Below, one piece after another: positions 25,998-36,333 of a stretch of 64,000 nucleotides of DNA; position 1 is the first letter of the stretch; every line of letters starts with the position of its first letter. The notes below the pieces were generated by a model. The model had not been told where the DNA came from and did no database searches. It saw nothing but the letters and a program-made list of their open reading frames with translations. The DNA lies in the NCBI GenBank assembly GCA_004297935.1, contig SCRE01000002.1:62001-126000 (forward strand), given 5' to 3'. The position numbers were made by a program, and so were the translations under genes. Source of the stretch: Microbacteriaceae bacterium. Its GTDB lineage: Bacteria > Actinomycetota > Actinomycetes > Actinomycetales > Microbacteriaceae.

Positions 25998-26507
25998 ATG
26001 CCGTTCGTGAACTCCGCCCACCCCGTCGTCGCCGTTGTGATGGGTTCGGACTCCGACTGGTCGGTGATGAGCGACGCCAGCCAGACGCTCAGCGACTTCG
26101 GTGTCGAACACCAGGTCGAGGTCGTTTCGGCGCATCGCACCCCGGAGAAGATGATCGCGTACGGCAAGGACGCGGCCGCGCGCGGCATCAAGGTGATCAT
26201 CGCGGGTGCAGGAGGGGCAGCCCATCTGCCGGGCATGCTCGCCGCCGTGACGACGCTGCCGGTGATCGGGGTTCCCGTGCCGCTGGCCCGGCTCGACGGG
26301 CTGGATTCGTTGCTGTCGATCGTGCAGATGCCGTCCGGGGTTCCGGTGGCGACCGTGTCGATCGGCGGTGCGACCAACGCCGGTCTGCTCGCCGTCAAGA
26401 TCCTGGCGACGGCGGATGCCGCGCTGACCGAAAAGCTCGCAGCGCACGCGGCCGCGCTGGCGGCATCCGTCGAGCAGAAGAACCAGAAGCTCAGCTCGAC
26501 ACTATGA
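25998..26507 (+). CDS. purE: N5-carboxyaminoimidazole ribonucleotide mutase
   Basis: A 169-residue class I PurE that shifts the carboxyl group of N5-CAIR to give CAIR. Motifs [22 protein letters not shown] with the catalytic His, [12 protein letters not shown] and GATNAG are complete. ATG 25998 has GGAGG close upstream and TAGCAT seven bases before it; ATG 25989 (three residues longer) is possible. It follows purK and overlaps the LCP gene by four bases (ATGA), so the three form one operon. Order purK-purE matches Rv3276c-Rv3275c. Confidence 0.95.
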   Translation: MPFVNSAHPVVAVVMGSDSDWSVMSDASQTLSDFGVEHQVEVVSAHRTPEKMIAYGKDAAARGIKVIIAGAGGAAHLPGMLAAVTTLPVIGVPVPLARLDGLDSLLSIVQMPSGVPVATVSIGGATNAGLLAVKILATADAALTEKLAAHAAALAASVEQKNQKLSSTL

Positions 26508-27859
26508 GCATCGCCAGTCCGCTCCGTTACCCGGACACCGGTTCGAGGCAGTTGATGACGCGGCGCGGTTGGTGGCTCGTCGTGCTCAACGTGCTGCTTC
26601 CCGGGTCGGTGCAGGTGGTGGCCGGAAATCGCCGGCTGGGGCGCTTCGGGCTGGCCGCAAGCCTGGCGCTGTGGCTGCTGGCCATCGTGGTGTCGATCGT
26701 CTACCTGCTCTGGCCGAGCGTCGTCTACGCGATGTTCACGCAGACGCTCACGCTCTGGGTCGTCCAACTCGCGGCGATCGGTTACATGGTGTTGTGGGTC
26801 ATCTTGACCCTCGATACCTTGCGGCTGGTGCGCCTGGTCAAAGCGGCGCCGGCGGCGCGTGCCATGATCGCCGCGTTCTCCGTGCTGCTGCTGGTGGTGG
26901 TCGCAGGAACTGCCGCATATGGCGCCGTGATCGCCGGAGGTGCGCGTGGCGCGTTGAGCGGCATCTTCTCCGCCGGACCGAGCCAACCTCCGGTCGACGG
27001 CCGGTACAACATCATGCTGCTCGGCGGCGACGCGGGCCCCGACCGCGCGGGCATGCGGCCCGACAGCATGTCGGTGGTGAGCATCGACGCCGACACCGGC
27101 AAAGCCGTGACGATCGGTCTGCCGCGCGACCTGAACCCGACGCCGTTCCCGGCCGATTCACCGATGCGCACGCTTTATCCGAACGGCTACGGTTATGACG
27201 ACAACTGCGACGTGGATGTCTGCCAGCTCAACTCGATCTACACCGAAGTCGAGTTGTACAAGGCGAGCCTTTACCCGAACGCGACCAAGGACAACAGCGA
27301 ACCGGGGATCGAGGCGATGCGAGACGCACTGGAGGGTGCGACGGGCCTGAAGATCCAGTACTACGTGCTGATCGACATGCAGGGCTTCGCCGATCTGATC
27401 GACGCGCTCGGCGGCGTGGACATCAACGTGACCCAGAAGCTGCCGATCGGCGGCGACGAGAATCTGAACGGCGTCGTCAGCTGGATCCTGCCGGGCGAGC
27501 AGCACATGAACGGCTACACCGCCCAGTGGTATGCCCGCTCCCGGCACGGCACGAGCGACTACGACCGGATGGCGCGCCAGCGGCAGCTTCAGGACGCCAT
27601 TCTCAAGCAGATCAACCCCGTGAACGTCGTCACGAAGTTCAACGACATCGCCAAAGCCGGAACCCAGGTGGTGAAGACGGACATCCCACAATCGATGCTC
27701 GGCTATTTCGTGGATCTCGGCATGAAGACGCGCAAACTGCCGGTGACGAACCTCGAATTGGTTCCGCCGCTGATCGACACGACGACCCCGGACTACCCGG
27801 AGATCCACCAATTGGTGCAGAAGGCGCTCGCGCCGCCATCGCCGAGTGCCGGTCACTGA
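26504..27859 (+). CDS. LytR-CpsA-Psr (LCP) family cell-wall ligase
   Basis: A 451-residue membrane enzyme. About four helices in residues 22-145 ([17 protein letters not shown] is the first) precede an extracellular LCP domain (about 165-385) with [29 protein letters not shown] and the Arg-rich catalytic segment [22 protein letters not shown] proteins transfer undecaprenyl/decaprenyl-linked polymers to peptidoglycan. It directly precedes the rhamnose-glycan genes, so its natural substrate is probably the polymer made by the 28-39 kb cluster. Coupled to purE by an ATGA overlap. Confidence 0.93.
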   Translation: MSIASPLRYPDTGSRQLMTRRGWWLVVLNVLLPGSVQVVAGNRRLGRFGLAASLALWLLAIVVSIVYLLWPSVVYAMFTQTLTLWVVQLAAIGYMVLWVILTLDTLRLVRLVKAAPAARAMIAAFSVLLLVVVAGTAAYGAVIAGGARGALSGIFSAGPSQPPVDGRYNIMLLGGDAGPDRAGMRPDSMSVVSIDADTGKAVTIGLPRDLNPTPFPADSPMRTLYPNGYGYDDNCDVDVCQLNSIYTEVELYKASLYPNATKDNSEPGIEAMRDALEGATGLKIQYYVLIDMQGFADLIDALGGVDINVTQKLPIGGDENLNGVVSWILPGEQHMNGYTAQWYARSRHGTSDYDRMARQRQLQDAILKQINPVNVVTKFNDIAKAGTQVVKTDIPQSMLGYFVDLGMKTRKLPVTNLELVPPLIDTTTPDYPEIHQLVQKALAPPSPSAGH

Positions 27860-27871
27860 CCGGACTTCGGT

Positions 27872-27931
27872 GTTGCGATGCACATGCGTTGCGATGCACA
27901 TGCGTTGCGATGCATACGTGTTGTGATGACA
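27872..27931. repeat. 16-bp tandem repeat, 3.75 units
   Basis: GTTGCGATGCACATGC at 27872-27887 and 27888-27903 is exact; the third unit (27904-27919) and a partial fourth are diverged. It fills the gap between the converging LCP and small membrane protein genes. Confidence 0.8.
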
Positions 27932-27946
27932 CGGGCGCAGCGGAAG

Positions 27947-28219
27947 CTACAGCCGGTCGCGGCCGGTGCCGAATACTTTCGAAAAGATCAGCTGGATGTC
28001 GCGATCGATGCCGTCGATGCGGCGGTCCGTGGCGTCGAATCGTGCACCCACTGCATCGAACCGGGTGTCCATTTCGTTTCGGAGACCGGTCAGTTGGACG
28101 TGTACGGTCTCGAACTGCGCCTTCATGGTGCGCAGAAACAGCGTGAAGAATCCGATGATCGTGGACACGAGGGTGGCGGCGAGCACTCCGATGATGCTCC
28201 ACACCTGCGCGTCATTCAT
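27947..28219 (-). CDS. Small membrane protein with C-terminal coiled coil
   Basis: A 90-residue protein with one N-terminal membrane helix (VWSIIGVLAATLVSTIIGFF, residues 5-24) and a long amphipathic helix with repeated RFDA-type heptads (MDTRFDAVGARFDATDRR). Similar short proteins are common in Microbacteriaceae, but no function is known to me. Start ATG 28219 has GGGAGAG eleven bases upstream; ATG 28249 is an in-frame alternative near a possible -10 TAGCGT (28261-28266, minus strand). Confidence 0.65.
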   Translation of the reverse strand: MNDAQVWSIIGVLAATLVSTIIGFFTLFLRTMKAQFETVHVQLTGLRNEMDTRFDAVGARFDATDRRIDGIDRDIQLIFSKVFGTGRDRL

Positions 28220-28354
28220 GACCACGTCCACTCTCCCAGTCTCGGCCATCCATGATGGAAACGCTACTGTGTCCGTTCGAGAGAGTGATCGGGGCACCGA
28301 GCTATTGGGGAGAAGGAGTGCGCTGGGCTCATTGTGAGGGACGGGTACATTGCG

Positions 28355-29500
28355 CTACAGGTCGGCGTGCAATTGCCAGACGAGTTGCGCCGAGTCGCGC
28401 CAGCTGAACGCTCGAACACGGTCCTGACCGAAGACGCTGAGGCGGTCGGCCAGTTCGCGGTCGGTGAGCACGCGCCCGATCGCCGCCGCCAATCGCTCTG
28501 GATAGCTGCTTCCGGGTGAGGTGCGCTCGACCGCGATTCCGGCTCCGCCGGAGACTTCCACGAGCGCGGGGTCGTCGGAGTGGATCACCGGTGTGCCGAA
28601 CCGGAAGGCCTCGAGCACCGGCAGGCCGAAACCCTCGGCAAGACTCGGGTACACCAACACGCCGGCCCGGTCGAGCACGACGGAGAGGTCGCCGTCGTCG
28701 AGATGGCCGAGCACGATGACGCGGCCTTCCGGAAGACCCGCCTCCATCGCAGCGGTGGAGACTCGTTGCCCGTGCCACTCCTCTGGGCCGACGACCACGA
28801 GGGGCAGTCCGGCGGCGCCCGGCAGGCTCATCGCCCGGATCAGCGAGCCCAGCGCCTTGCGCGGTTTCAGGGAGGCGATCGCGAGCACGTACTCGCTCGG
28901 CAGTCCGAGGTCGCGGGCCCGCGCGTCGGCATCGGACGGCACGCGCAGTGTCGATCCGACCGCGCCCGCGATGACGCGGATCCGATCGCCGAAGTCGAAC
29001 ACCTCGTCGAGCTGTCGAGCGACCGCGTGCGTCGGAACGATGATCGCATCCGCGTGTTTCAGGGCCCGCTTAGCCATCGCTTTTCGCCATCCGTTCGACG
29101 AGCCGCGAAGCCCACCGGTGTGCATCCACGGCACGGCGTCGTGGATGGTGACGGCGACTTGGCCGCCCTCGTTGAGCCGGTCGTGATTGAACAGGGGTGC
29201 GAGCAGGCTCGGCGAATGCACCATGCCTCCGCCGCCGATCGGCACCCTGACGCCGTACTGCCAAGCCCGGGCGAGCTCCCGGTAGGGGAGCGCGGTCGCA
29301 GTGACGTGCGCGAGGCCGGGAAGGCGTTGACGCACCCCCGCGATCTCTTCCTGCGCATGCGCGGCGACAATGGCTTCGACTTCGCACCCGGCCGGTGCAG
29401 ACGCGATCAACTCGCGCGTCAACTCCTCCGTGTACCGGGCGATCCCATTCGGAACCGGCTTGATCATCTGCTCCGCGATCACCCGCAGTGTTGTTGTCAT
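28355..29500 (-). CDS. GT4-family glycosyltransferase
   Basis: A 381-residue GT-B enzyme of the GT4 family, likely mannosyl- or rhamnosyltransferase. Features: N-terminal acceptor half with VAVTIHDAVPW, then the donor half with LAIASLKPRKAL, VVVGPEEWHG and the nucleotide-sugar motif YPSLAEGFGLPVLEAF (E-x7-E). ATG 29500 has GGAG four bases upstream. It is the third gene in minus orientation after rmlB, rmlD and wbbL, separated from wbbL by 163 bp, so it may add the next sugar of the rhamnose-containing glycan. Confidence 0.9.
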   Translation of the reverse strand: MTTTLRVIAEQMIKPVPNGIARYTEELTRELIASAPAGCEVEAIVAAHAQEEIAGVRQRLPGLAHVTATALPYRELARAWQYGVRVPIGGGGMVHSPSLLAPLFNHDRLNEGGQVAVTIHDAVPWMHTGGLRGSSNGWRKAMAKRALKHADAIIVPTHAVARQLDEVFDFGDRIRVIAGAVGSTLRVPSDADARARDLGLPSEYVLAIASLKPRKALGSLIRAMSLPGAAGLPLVVVGPEEWHGQRVSTAAMEAGLPEGRVIVLGHLDDGDLSVVLDRAGVLVYPSLAEGFGLPVLEAFRFGTPVIHSDDPALVEVSGGAGIAVERTSPGSSYPERLAAAIGRVLTDRELADRLSVFGQDRVRAFSWRDSAQLVWQLHADL

Positions 29501-29624
29501 CGAGCTCCAATACCTGAAGGCTGTCGTGCCGACCAGCCGCTGACTGTGAGATTAGCAGGCGCGCAATCGCCGGTCTGAGCGGTTTCAGCCTCCGTGGGCG
29601 TCAGAGCCCGCCGGCTTCACACAT

Positions 29625-29671
29625 CGCGTGGTTCAGGCGTCGCGTGGTTCAGGCACGCGTGGTTCAGGCAC
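29625..29671. repeat. Three 15-16-bp tandem units at the end of wbbL
   Basis: CGCGTGGTTCAGGC occurs at 29625, 29641 and 29656; the wbbL stop codon lies within the third unit. Slippage here would change only the 3' untranslated part. Confidence 0.7.
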
Positions 29672-30551
29672 CGCGGGTCATGCGCGAACGTGCTGCCAGG
29701 CCGATGCGGAGCACCGCCCGCAGCGGCCAGAGGTACCATGCGCTGTATTTGCGTGCCAGGTACTGGTATGCGCTGCGGTGGTGGATGGCGCGCATCGCGG
29801 ATGCCGATGTCGACGTCGAGTGTGCTCCGGTGTGCACCACGGAAGCGCTGGGCGTGTACACGTTCTGCCAGCCGGCCTCGGTCAGGCGCTTGCCCAGATC
29901 GACGTCTTCGAAGTACATGAAATAGCTTTCGTCGAAGCCGCCGATGGCGTCGAACGCTGCACGTCGCACGAGCAGGCAGGATCCGCTGAGCCAACCGGCT
30001 CTGCGCGACACCGTGCCGGACGGGCGGTTCTCGGCACGGTAGCGCTTGGTCCAGGGGTTTCTCGGCGATACCGTGGCGAACAGGGCATGGCCGATGCCGG
30101 TGCGCAGCGAGGGGAGCTCACGCGCGGAAGGATAGGCGATGCCGTCGTTGTCGCGGATGAGCGGGCCCAGTGCGCCGGCGAGGGGCAGCGACCGCGCCGT
30201 GCTCAGAAGCTGCTCGAGGGCATCGGCGTCAAGACGCACATCGGGGTTCGTGATGAGCACCCACTCGATCGATTCGTCCAACTGGCGAACGCCGAGGTTC
30301 ACGGCGCTGCCGTAGCCGAGGTTGCGTCCCGCCTCCACGATGTCGATCGACACGCCGGTGGGTTGAATCTGCGGCGGGTCGTCCGGCGCATTGTTCACGA
30401 TCACGGTGCGAGCCGGCAGCACGGTGCTCGTCTCGAGGGACTGCACCAGCTCGACCAGGGCGTCAGTCGAGCGGAAACTGACGGTGACACAGGCCAGGGC
30501 ATCGTCGACCGTGCCCGGGGCGGCAGGCGGCGAATCGTGCTCTGTCGTCAC
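29664..30551 (-). CDS. wbbL: GT2 rhamnosyltransferase (WbbL-like)
   Basis: A 295-residue GT-A enzyme. It has VTVSFRSTDALVELVQSL, the metal-binding region VLITNPDVRLDADAL, and the GT2 motif SGSCLLVRRAAFDAIGGFDE...YFEDVDLGKRLTEAG (quoted part FEDVDLGKR). In actinobacteria this family adds L-rhamnose from dTDP-rhamnose to the GlcNAc-diphospho-polyprenol lipid that links cell-wall glycan to peptidoglycan. Its place beside rmlD (as Rv3265c beside Rv3266c) supports this. GTG 30551 has AAAGGA five bases upstream. Confidence 0.9.
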   Translation of the reverse strand: MTTEHDSPPAAPGTVDDALACVTVSFRSTDALVELVQSLETSTVLPARTVIVNNAPDDPPQIQPTGVSIDIVEAGRNLGYGSAVNLGVRQLDESIEWVLITNPDVRLDADALEQLLSTARSLPLAGALGPLIRDNDGIAYPSARELPSLRTGIGHALFATVSPRNPWTKRYRAENRPSGTVSRRAGWLSGSCLLVRRAAFDAIGGFDESYFMYFEDVDLGKRLTEAGWQNVYTPSASVVHTGAHSTSTSASAMRAIHHRSAYQYLARKYSAWYLWPLRAVLRIGLAARSRMTRGA

Positions 30552-30650
30552 AGCAGTCCTTTTCTGTGGAATTCGCCTGGTCGATGGAAGTTGCCGCCGT
30601 CGGCAGCGATCGTGCGGTGGCCTGCCGGTCTTGGCGGCATCGGCGGCAAT

Positions 30651-31499
30651 TCAGAGTTGCAGAACACCCGCTGCCGCTGCAACCTCGAACGCGGCGTGCC
30701 AATCACGCAACGGGCTCAGGCCGACCGCGGCCCAGGCATCGTGTCCCAATACAGAATAGGCGGGTCGCGCCGCGGGGCGCACGAATGACGCGCTGTCCGT
30801 GGGCAGCACCCGCGCGGGATCCAGGCCGGCGGCTGAGAAGATCGCCTTGGCGAAGTCGAACCAGCTCGCCTGACCGGAGTTGGTTCCGTGGTAGACGCCG
30901 GCAGGGGCATCCGCGTCGAGCAGGCGCACGATCTGGGCGGCGAGGTCGCCTGTCCAGGTCGGCTGGCCGAGTTGATCCGTCACCACGTCGACGGTTTCGT
31001 GCGATCCTGCCAGTCGCACCATGGTCTTGACGAAGTTGGGTCCGCCGGCGCCGTACAGCCAGGCGGCCCGCACGATCGAGGTTCCCTCCGGATGCGCCGC
31101 TCGGGCCAGCCGTTCACCGGCCGCCTTCGTGCGTCCATAGGCGGAGATCGGGTCGAGAGGGGCGTCTTCGCGGTACGGTGCTGTCGCGTCGCCACGGAAC
31201 ACATAGTCGGTGGAGATCTGCACGAGACGGGCGCCGTTCTCCTCGGATGCGACCGCCAGGTTCTGTGCACCGGTCGCGTTCACCGCATATGCCGTGTCTT
31301 CATTCGACTCGGCATCGTCGACCTTCGTGTATGCGCCGGCGTTGATGACGGCATCGTGGCCGGCGACCGCACGCCGAACCGCGTCCAACTCGGTGATGTC
31401 GAGTTCTGTGCGACTCAGCGCCGTGACATCGCGGTCGGCCAGGGCGGCTCGCAGATCGCAGCCCAGCATTCCAGCTGCCCCGGTGATCAGGTAGCGCAC
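30651..31499 (-). CDS. rmlD: dTDP-4-dehydrorhamnose reductase
   Basis: A 282-residue NAD(P)H-dependent SDR enzyme, last step to dTDP-L-rhamnose. Visible: Rossmann motif ITGAAGMLG at the N-terminus, NAGAYTKVDDAE, STDYVFRGD, the active-site YGRTKAAGE and the rhamnose-pathway signature RAAWLYGAGG. GTG 31499 is chosen because the Rossmann strand begins immediately after; it starts two bases beyond the rmlB stop. The reading frame remains open upstream but that is overlap with rmlB. Part of the rmlB-rmlD-wbbL operon. Confidence 0.95.
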   Translation of the reverse strand: MRYLITGAAGMLGCDLRAALADRDVTALSRTELDITELDAVRRAVAGHDAVINAGAYTKVDDAESNEDTAYAVNATGAQNLAVASEENGARLVQISTDYVFRGDATAPYREDAPLDPISAYGRTKAAGERLARAAHPEGTSIVRAAWLYGAGGPNFVKTMVRLAGSHETVDVVTDQLGQPTWTGDLAAQIVRLLDADAPAGVYHGTNSGQASWFDFAKAIFSAAGLDPARVLPTDSASFVRPAARPAYSVLGHDAWAAVGLSPLRDWHAAFEVAAAAGVLQL

Positions 31500-31501
31500 C
31501 G

Positions 31502-32571
<1,070 letters not shown>

Positions 32572-32574
<3 letters not shown>

Positions 32575-33183
32575 CAGATCCGCGAATTAGCAGTACCCGA
32601 TTCCTACGAGATCACCCCGCAGCAGCACTCCGACGAGCGGGGTGTTTTTTTCGAGTGGTATCGCTTCGACCGGCTCGAGGAGACGATCGGGCATTCGCTG
32701 AACCTGAGGCAGGGGAATACGTCGGTTTCCAAGCGAGGATCGGTGCGCGGCATCCATTTCGCGGATGTTCCGCCGAGCCAGGCGAAGTATGTGACGACCG
32801 CACGCGGCGCCGTACTCGACTACGTGATCGACATCCGCGTCGGATCCCCGACCTTCGGCTCCTGGGACACGGTGCTTCTAGACGACACGAATCGGCGCGC
32901 GATCTACCTGGCCGAAGGGTTGGGGCATTGCTTTGTCGCGCTCACCGACGATGCCACCGTGAGCTACCTCGTGACGGATGTCTACAACCCGGCCCGTGAG
33001 CACGGCATCAACCCGCTGGACCCCGACATCGGCCTCAGCTTCCCGCCGGAAGCGGGGGAGTTGCTACTGTCTCCGAAGGACACGACCGCGCCGGGGCTGA
33101 GCGCGGCTGCGGCGGCGGGCCTGCTGCCGACATGGGAGGCCGCGCGCGCTTTTTACGCTTCTCTCAACGGCAAGGAAGACTGA
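32572..33183 (+). CDS. rmlC: dTDP-4-dehydrorhamnose 3,5-epimerase
   Basis: A 203-residue cupin-fold epimerase acting between RmlB and RmlD. Visible: [11 protein letters not shown], the catalytic region [11 protein letters not shown] with the active His, the [13 protein letters not shown] strand and the late catalytic Tyr in VTDVYNP. The GTG at 32572 follows a TAGACT -10 by six bases, so the message is probably leaderless. It is followed two bases later by rmlA, giving the two-gene rmlC-rmlA operon opposite rmlB-rmlD. Confidence 0.95.
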
Positions 33184-33185
33184 CG

Positions 33186-34049
33186 ATGCGTGGCATCATC
33201 CTCGCCGGCGGGTCCGGCACCCGGCTGTGGCCGATCACCAAGGGCATCTCGAAGCAGCTCATGCCGATCTACGACAAGCCGATGATCTACTACCCGCTGT
33301 CGACGCTGATGATGGCCGACATCAAAGAGATCCTGATCATCACCACGCCGGAGTACAACGAACAGTTCCGCGCGCTGCTCGGCGATGGCTCCGAGCTCGG
33401 CATTCACCTGCAATACGCGGTGCAGCCCTCTCCCGATGGCCTGGCACAGGCATTCATCATCGGCGAGGAGTTCATCGGCGACCAATCGGTGGCACTGGTA
33501 CTCGGCGACAACATCTTCCACGGGGCCGGGCTGGGGTCGTCGTTGCGTGCACACGGCGATATCGACGGCGCCCTGATCTTCGCCTACCACGTCAGCAATC
33601 CGACATCGTATGGCGTCGTCGAGTTCGACGACAACTTCAAGGCGCTGTCGATCGAAGAAAAGCCCGTGAGGCCCAAGAGCAACTACGCCGTGCCCGGTCT
33701 GTACTTCTACGACAACTCGGTGATCGAGATCGCCAAGACGATCCAGCCGAGCGCGCGAGGAGAACTGGAGATCTCGACCGTCAACGAGTGCTATCTGATT
33801 GCCGGCAAGTTGCAGGTGCAGGTGCTCGACCGCGGGACCGCGTGGCTGGACACCGGAACGTTCGAATCGATGATGCAGGCGTCGGACTACGTGCGGGTGA
33901 TCGAAGACCGCCAGGGTTTCAAGGTCGGCTGCATCGAAGAGATCGCCTGGCGTGCCGGCTGGATCGATGATGCGCACCTCGCCCGGTTGGCCGAGCCGCT
34001 GCTGAAGAGCGGGTACGGCGCATACGTCAAAGGCTTGCTGAGTGGTTAG
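33186..34049 (+). CDS. rmlA: Glucose-1-phosphate thymidylyltransferase
   Basis: A 287-residue nucleotidyltransferase making dTDP-glucose from glucose-1-phosphate and dTTP, the first step to dTDP-rhamnose. The nucleotide-binding [31 protein letters not shown], the metal Asp region LGDNIFHG and [19 protein letters not shown] are all intact. ATG 33186 follows the rmlC stop directly, with GGAAGA upstream. Length is normal for the short (type I) RmlA class. Confidence 0.97.
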   Translation: MRGIILAGGSGTRLWPITKGISKQLMPIYDKPMIYYPLSTLMMADIKEILIITTPEYNEQFRALLGDGSELGIHLQYAVQPSPDGLAQAFIIGEEFIGDQSVALVLGDNIFHGAGLGSSLRAHGDIDGALIFAYHVSNPTSYGVVEFDDNFKALSIEEKPVRPKSNYAVPGLYFYDNSVIEIAKTIQPSARGELEISTVNECYLIAGKLQVQVLDRGTAWLDTGTFESMMQASDYVRVIEDRQGFKVGCIEEIAWRAGWIDDAHLARLAEPLLKSGYGAYVKGLLSG

Positions 34050-34149
34050 CGCCGGTGGCGGTTGGTCGTACCGCGTACATGGCCGTGTCGGCGTGCAGAA
34101 ACTCTCGATGGAGGCGTTGTTACACTGGGGGCGCCGTACGACCATTTCC

Positions 34150-34169
34150 GTGGTCGATCTTTCGACCAC
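34150..34169 (+). promoter_or_regulatory. Hairpin in the leader of the WsaF-like gene
   Basis: GTGGTCGA and TCGACCAC form a perfect 8-bp stem around TCTT. TTACACT about 25 bases before it could be the -10, so the hairpin would lie in the 5' leader, just before the ribosome site GAGGGGG (34171-34177). Confidence 0.4.
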
Positions 34170-34184
34170 CGAGGGGGACGTCCA

Positions 34185-35411
34185 TTGAGCCTGGTTAGCA
34201 AGGGGTGGCGCATTCTTCGGCACGACGGACCACGAGTTTTTGCGGCTCGTGCGACGCAGAAGATCCACTCGCTGCTGGTCACGCACAGCCCCAGGATGCT
34301 TGTCAAGAATGAGGATGCCGCCGAGGTGGATTGGACGGAGCCTCCGAGGCGCCTGCAGGACCGCATCGTCGTCACCGAGGGACCAATTGATATCGCATGG
34401 ATCATGTCCCCTCCCGGCCCGGAGAGCGGTGGTCACCAGAATCTGCTGCGGTTCATCGACTTTGCCGAGAAGGCCGGTCACCGCAACACCATCTACCTTT
34501 ATAGCTCGGCAGATTCTCCAGTCAGTGTCGAAGGCGTGCGCTCGCTGCTGCGAACATCGACGGCCTACCCGGAAATCAAGGCAGAAATCGCGATCTACAA
34601 CCGGAACAAAGGTGTCGGTTCGTCAGCGCAGGCGCTGTTCGCCACCGGGTGGGAGACGGCGTATCCGGCGTTCCTCGACGCATCGCCAGCACGCCGCTTC
34701 TACTTCGTTCAGGATTTCGAGCCGAGCTTCTACCCGGTAGGAACCGAGTCTGTACTCGCCGAGAACACCTACCGGTTCGGTTTCCATGGCATCACTGCGG
34801 GCGGCTGGCTGTCGCACAAACTGAACTCCGAGTACGGCATGGTCACCGATCATTTCGACTTCGCTGTCGACAAGTCGCGATACCATGTGACCAATAACGA
34901 ACGGCGCAACGAGGTGTTCTTCTACGCGCGCCCGGTTACCCCCCGTCGGGCATTCGAATTCGGCCTGCTGGCGCTTGCTGACTTCGCAGCGCTCAAACCG
35001 GATGTGGTCATCAACATGGCAGGCTGGAACGTCTCCAACTGGAACATCCCTTTCCCCCACCGCAACCTATCGAGTCTGGACATCGATAAGCTCAACGAAG
35101 TCTATAACCGATGCGCGGCCGGGCTCGTCCTATCGCTGACGAACATGTCGCTGCTGCCACTGGAGCTCATGGCCAGCGGAGTCACGCCGGTCGTGAACGA
35201 TGCGCCCAACAACAGGCTGGTGTCGGACAACCCTTTCATCGAGTACGTACAGCCGTCGCCGCTGGCGATCGCCCGCCGCATGGCCGAGATTATCGATCGG
35301 CCCGATGCCGCCGAGCGCTCTGTCGCGATGTCCGATTCGTTGGCTACTGCCGACTGGCGCGACTCTGGTGTTCAGTTCGTAACCGCGTTCGAACGGGCGA
35401 TGCGTGCCTAA
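34185..35411 (+). CDS. WsaF-like rhamnosyltransferase (GT4-type)
   Basis: A 408-residue GT-B glycosyltransferase resembling WsaF, a rhamnosyltransferase of S-layer glycan synthesis. Typical segments are DIAWIMSPPGPESGGHQNLL, RRFYFVQDFEPSFYPVG, the glycine-rich GITAGGWLSHKL and the C-terminal donor part GLVLSLTNMSLLPLELMASG with an Asn-Asp after it. Start TTG 34185 is chosen because GAGGGGG lies seven bases upstream and the homologous region begins soon after; no in-frame ATG/GTG nearby has a site. It begins a plus-strand operon with the epimerase and GT2 genes that follow and would elongate a rhamnose polymer. Confidence 0.82.
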   Translation: MSLVSKGWRILRHDGPRVFAARATQKIHSLLVTHSPRMLVKNEDAAEVDWTEPPRRLQDRIVVTEGPIDIAWIMSPPGPESGGHQNLLRFIDFAEKAGHRNTIYLYSSADSPVSVEGVRSLLRTSTAYPEIKAEIAIYNRNKGVGSSAQALFATGWETAYPAFLDASPARRFYFVQDFEPSFYPVGTESVLAENTYRFGFHGITAGGWLSHKLNSEYGMVTDHFDFAVDKSRYHVTNNERRNEVFFYARPVTPRRAFEFGLLALADFAALKPDVVINMAGWNVSNWNIPFPHRNLSSLDIDKLNEVYNRCAAGLVLSLTNMSLLPLELMASGVTPVVNDAPNNRLVSDNPFIEYVQPSPLAIARRMAEIIDRPDAAERSVAMSDSLATADWRDSGVQFVTAFERAMRA

Positions 35412-36333
35412 GACGGTTGTCATCGGAGCGAACGGCTTCATCGGTTCGCACCTCGTCGACGCGCTGGTGTCGGCAGGGCACGAGGTGCGCGCATTCGACA
35501 GGTTCAGTTCACAGCGGCCCACGTTCGAGACGACGGACGTGGAGATCATGCCGGGTGAGTTCCTGAGCCGAGGCGACCTCGACGCGGCCGTTGCCGGTAG
35601 CGACTTCGTTGTTCACACGCTCTCGACGACAACGCCAGCCACCGCCGAAAGCGATCCGACGCTCGACATCCGCACCAATGTCGCGCAAACGGTCGAGCTG
35701 CTGGAGTCCGCCGTGGACGCCGGCGTGAAGCATGTGTATTTTGCATCGACCGGCGGTGCGATCTATGGCCCGCAAGGCAAGGTCGACTACTCCGAAACCG
35801 ACCGGGCGCTTCCGATATCGCCATACGGAATCGGAAAGCTCTCCATCGAGCACTACCTGCGTTACTTCAAGGCCAAGCACGGCTTGAACTCGACTACTTT
35901 CCGTATCTCGAACCCATACGGTCCGCGGCAGCATCCCAATAAGAAGCAGGGGCTCATCCCGATCGCTCTGCGGCAGATCTCGCTCGGCAAGCCGGTGGTG
36001 CGGATCGGAGACGGCTCTATGGTGCGCGATTATGTCTACGTGGAGGATCTCGTTCGTATGATCGTCCCCGTCGTCGGCGCGCGAACGGAGTTCGACCTGT
36101 ACAACGTCGGCAGCGGGCTTGGCTATTCGGTCAGCGAGATCCTCGACGCGCTCCGCCAGGCCACTGGGGTCGACTTCGCGATCGATGAGCGACCCGTGCC
36201 CTCCACGTTCGTCGACCGTGTGGTCCTGAACACCCAGCGCTTCCGTTCGGAGTTCGGTGAACTGACGCTGACCCCACTCGACACAGGAATCCGCCGCACT
36301 TATGAGGAGATACAGTCCGGTCATGGCGTCTGA
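35404..36333 (+). CDS. NAD-dependent sugar epimerase/dehydratase
   Basis: A 309-residue extended SDR protein of the UDP-glucose 4-epimerase class. N-terminal VIGANGFIGSHLVDAL binds NAD; the active site is STGGAIYGP and YGIGKLSIEHYL (YxxxK), and the sugar pocket NPYGPRQHP follows. It may interconvert glucose/galactose-type nucleotide sugars or make a deoxy sugar for the glycan. The GTG start overlaps the stop of the WsaF-like gene by eight bases, and its own end overlaps the next glycosyltransferase by 11 bases, so the three are one operon. Substrate unknown. Confidence 0.85.
   Translation: MPKTVVIGANGFIGSHLVDALVSAGHEVRAFDRFSSQRPTFETTDVEIMPGEFLSRGDLDAAVAGSDFVVHTLSTTTPATAESDPTLDIRTNVAQTVELLESAVDAGVKHVYFASTGGAIYGPQGKVDYSETDRALPISPYGIGKLSIEHYLRYFKAKHGLNSTTFRISNPYGPRQHPNKKQGLIPIALRQISLGKPVVRIGDGSMVRDYVYVEDLVRMIVPVVGARTEFDLYNVGSGLGYSVSEILDALRQATGVDFAIDERPVPSTFVDRVVLNTQRFRSEFGELTLTPLDTGIRRTYEEIQSGHGV

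Noticed and set aside
27872-27931. Possible CRISPR-like array
   Set aside because: Units are 16 bp, directly abutting and have no spacers; no cas genes are in the window.
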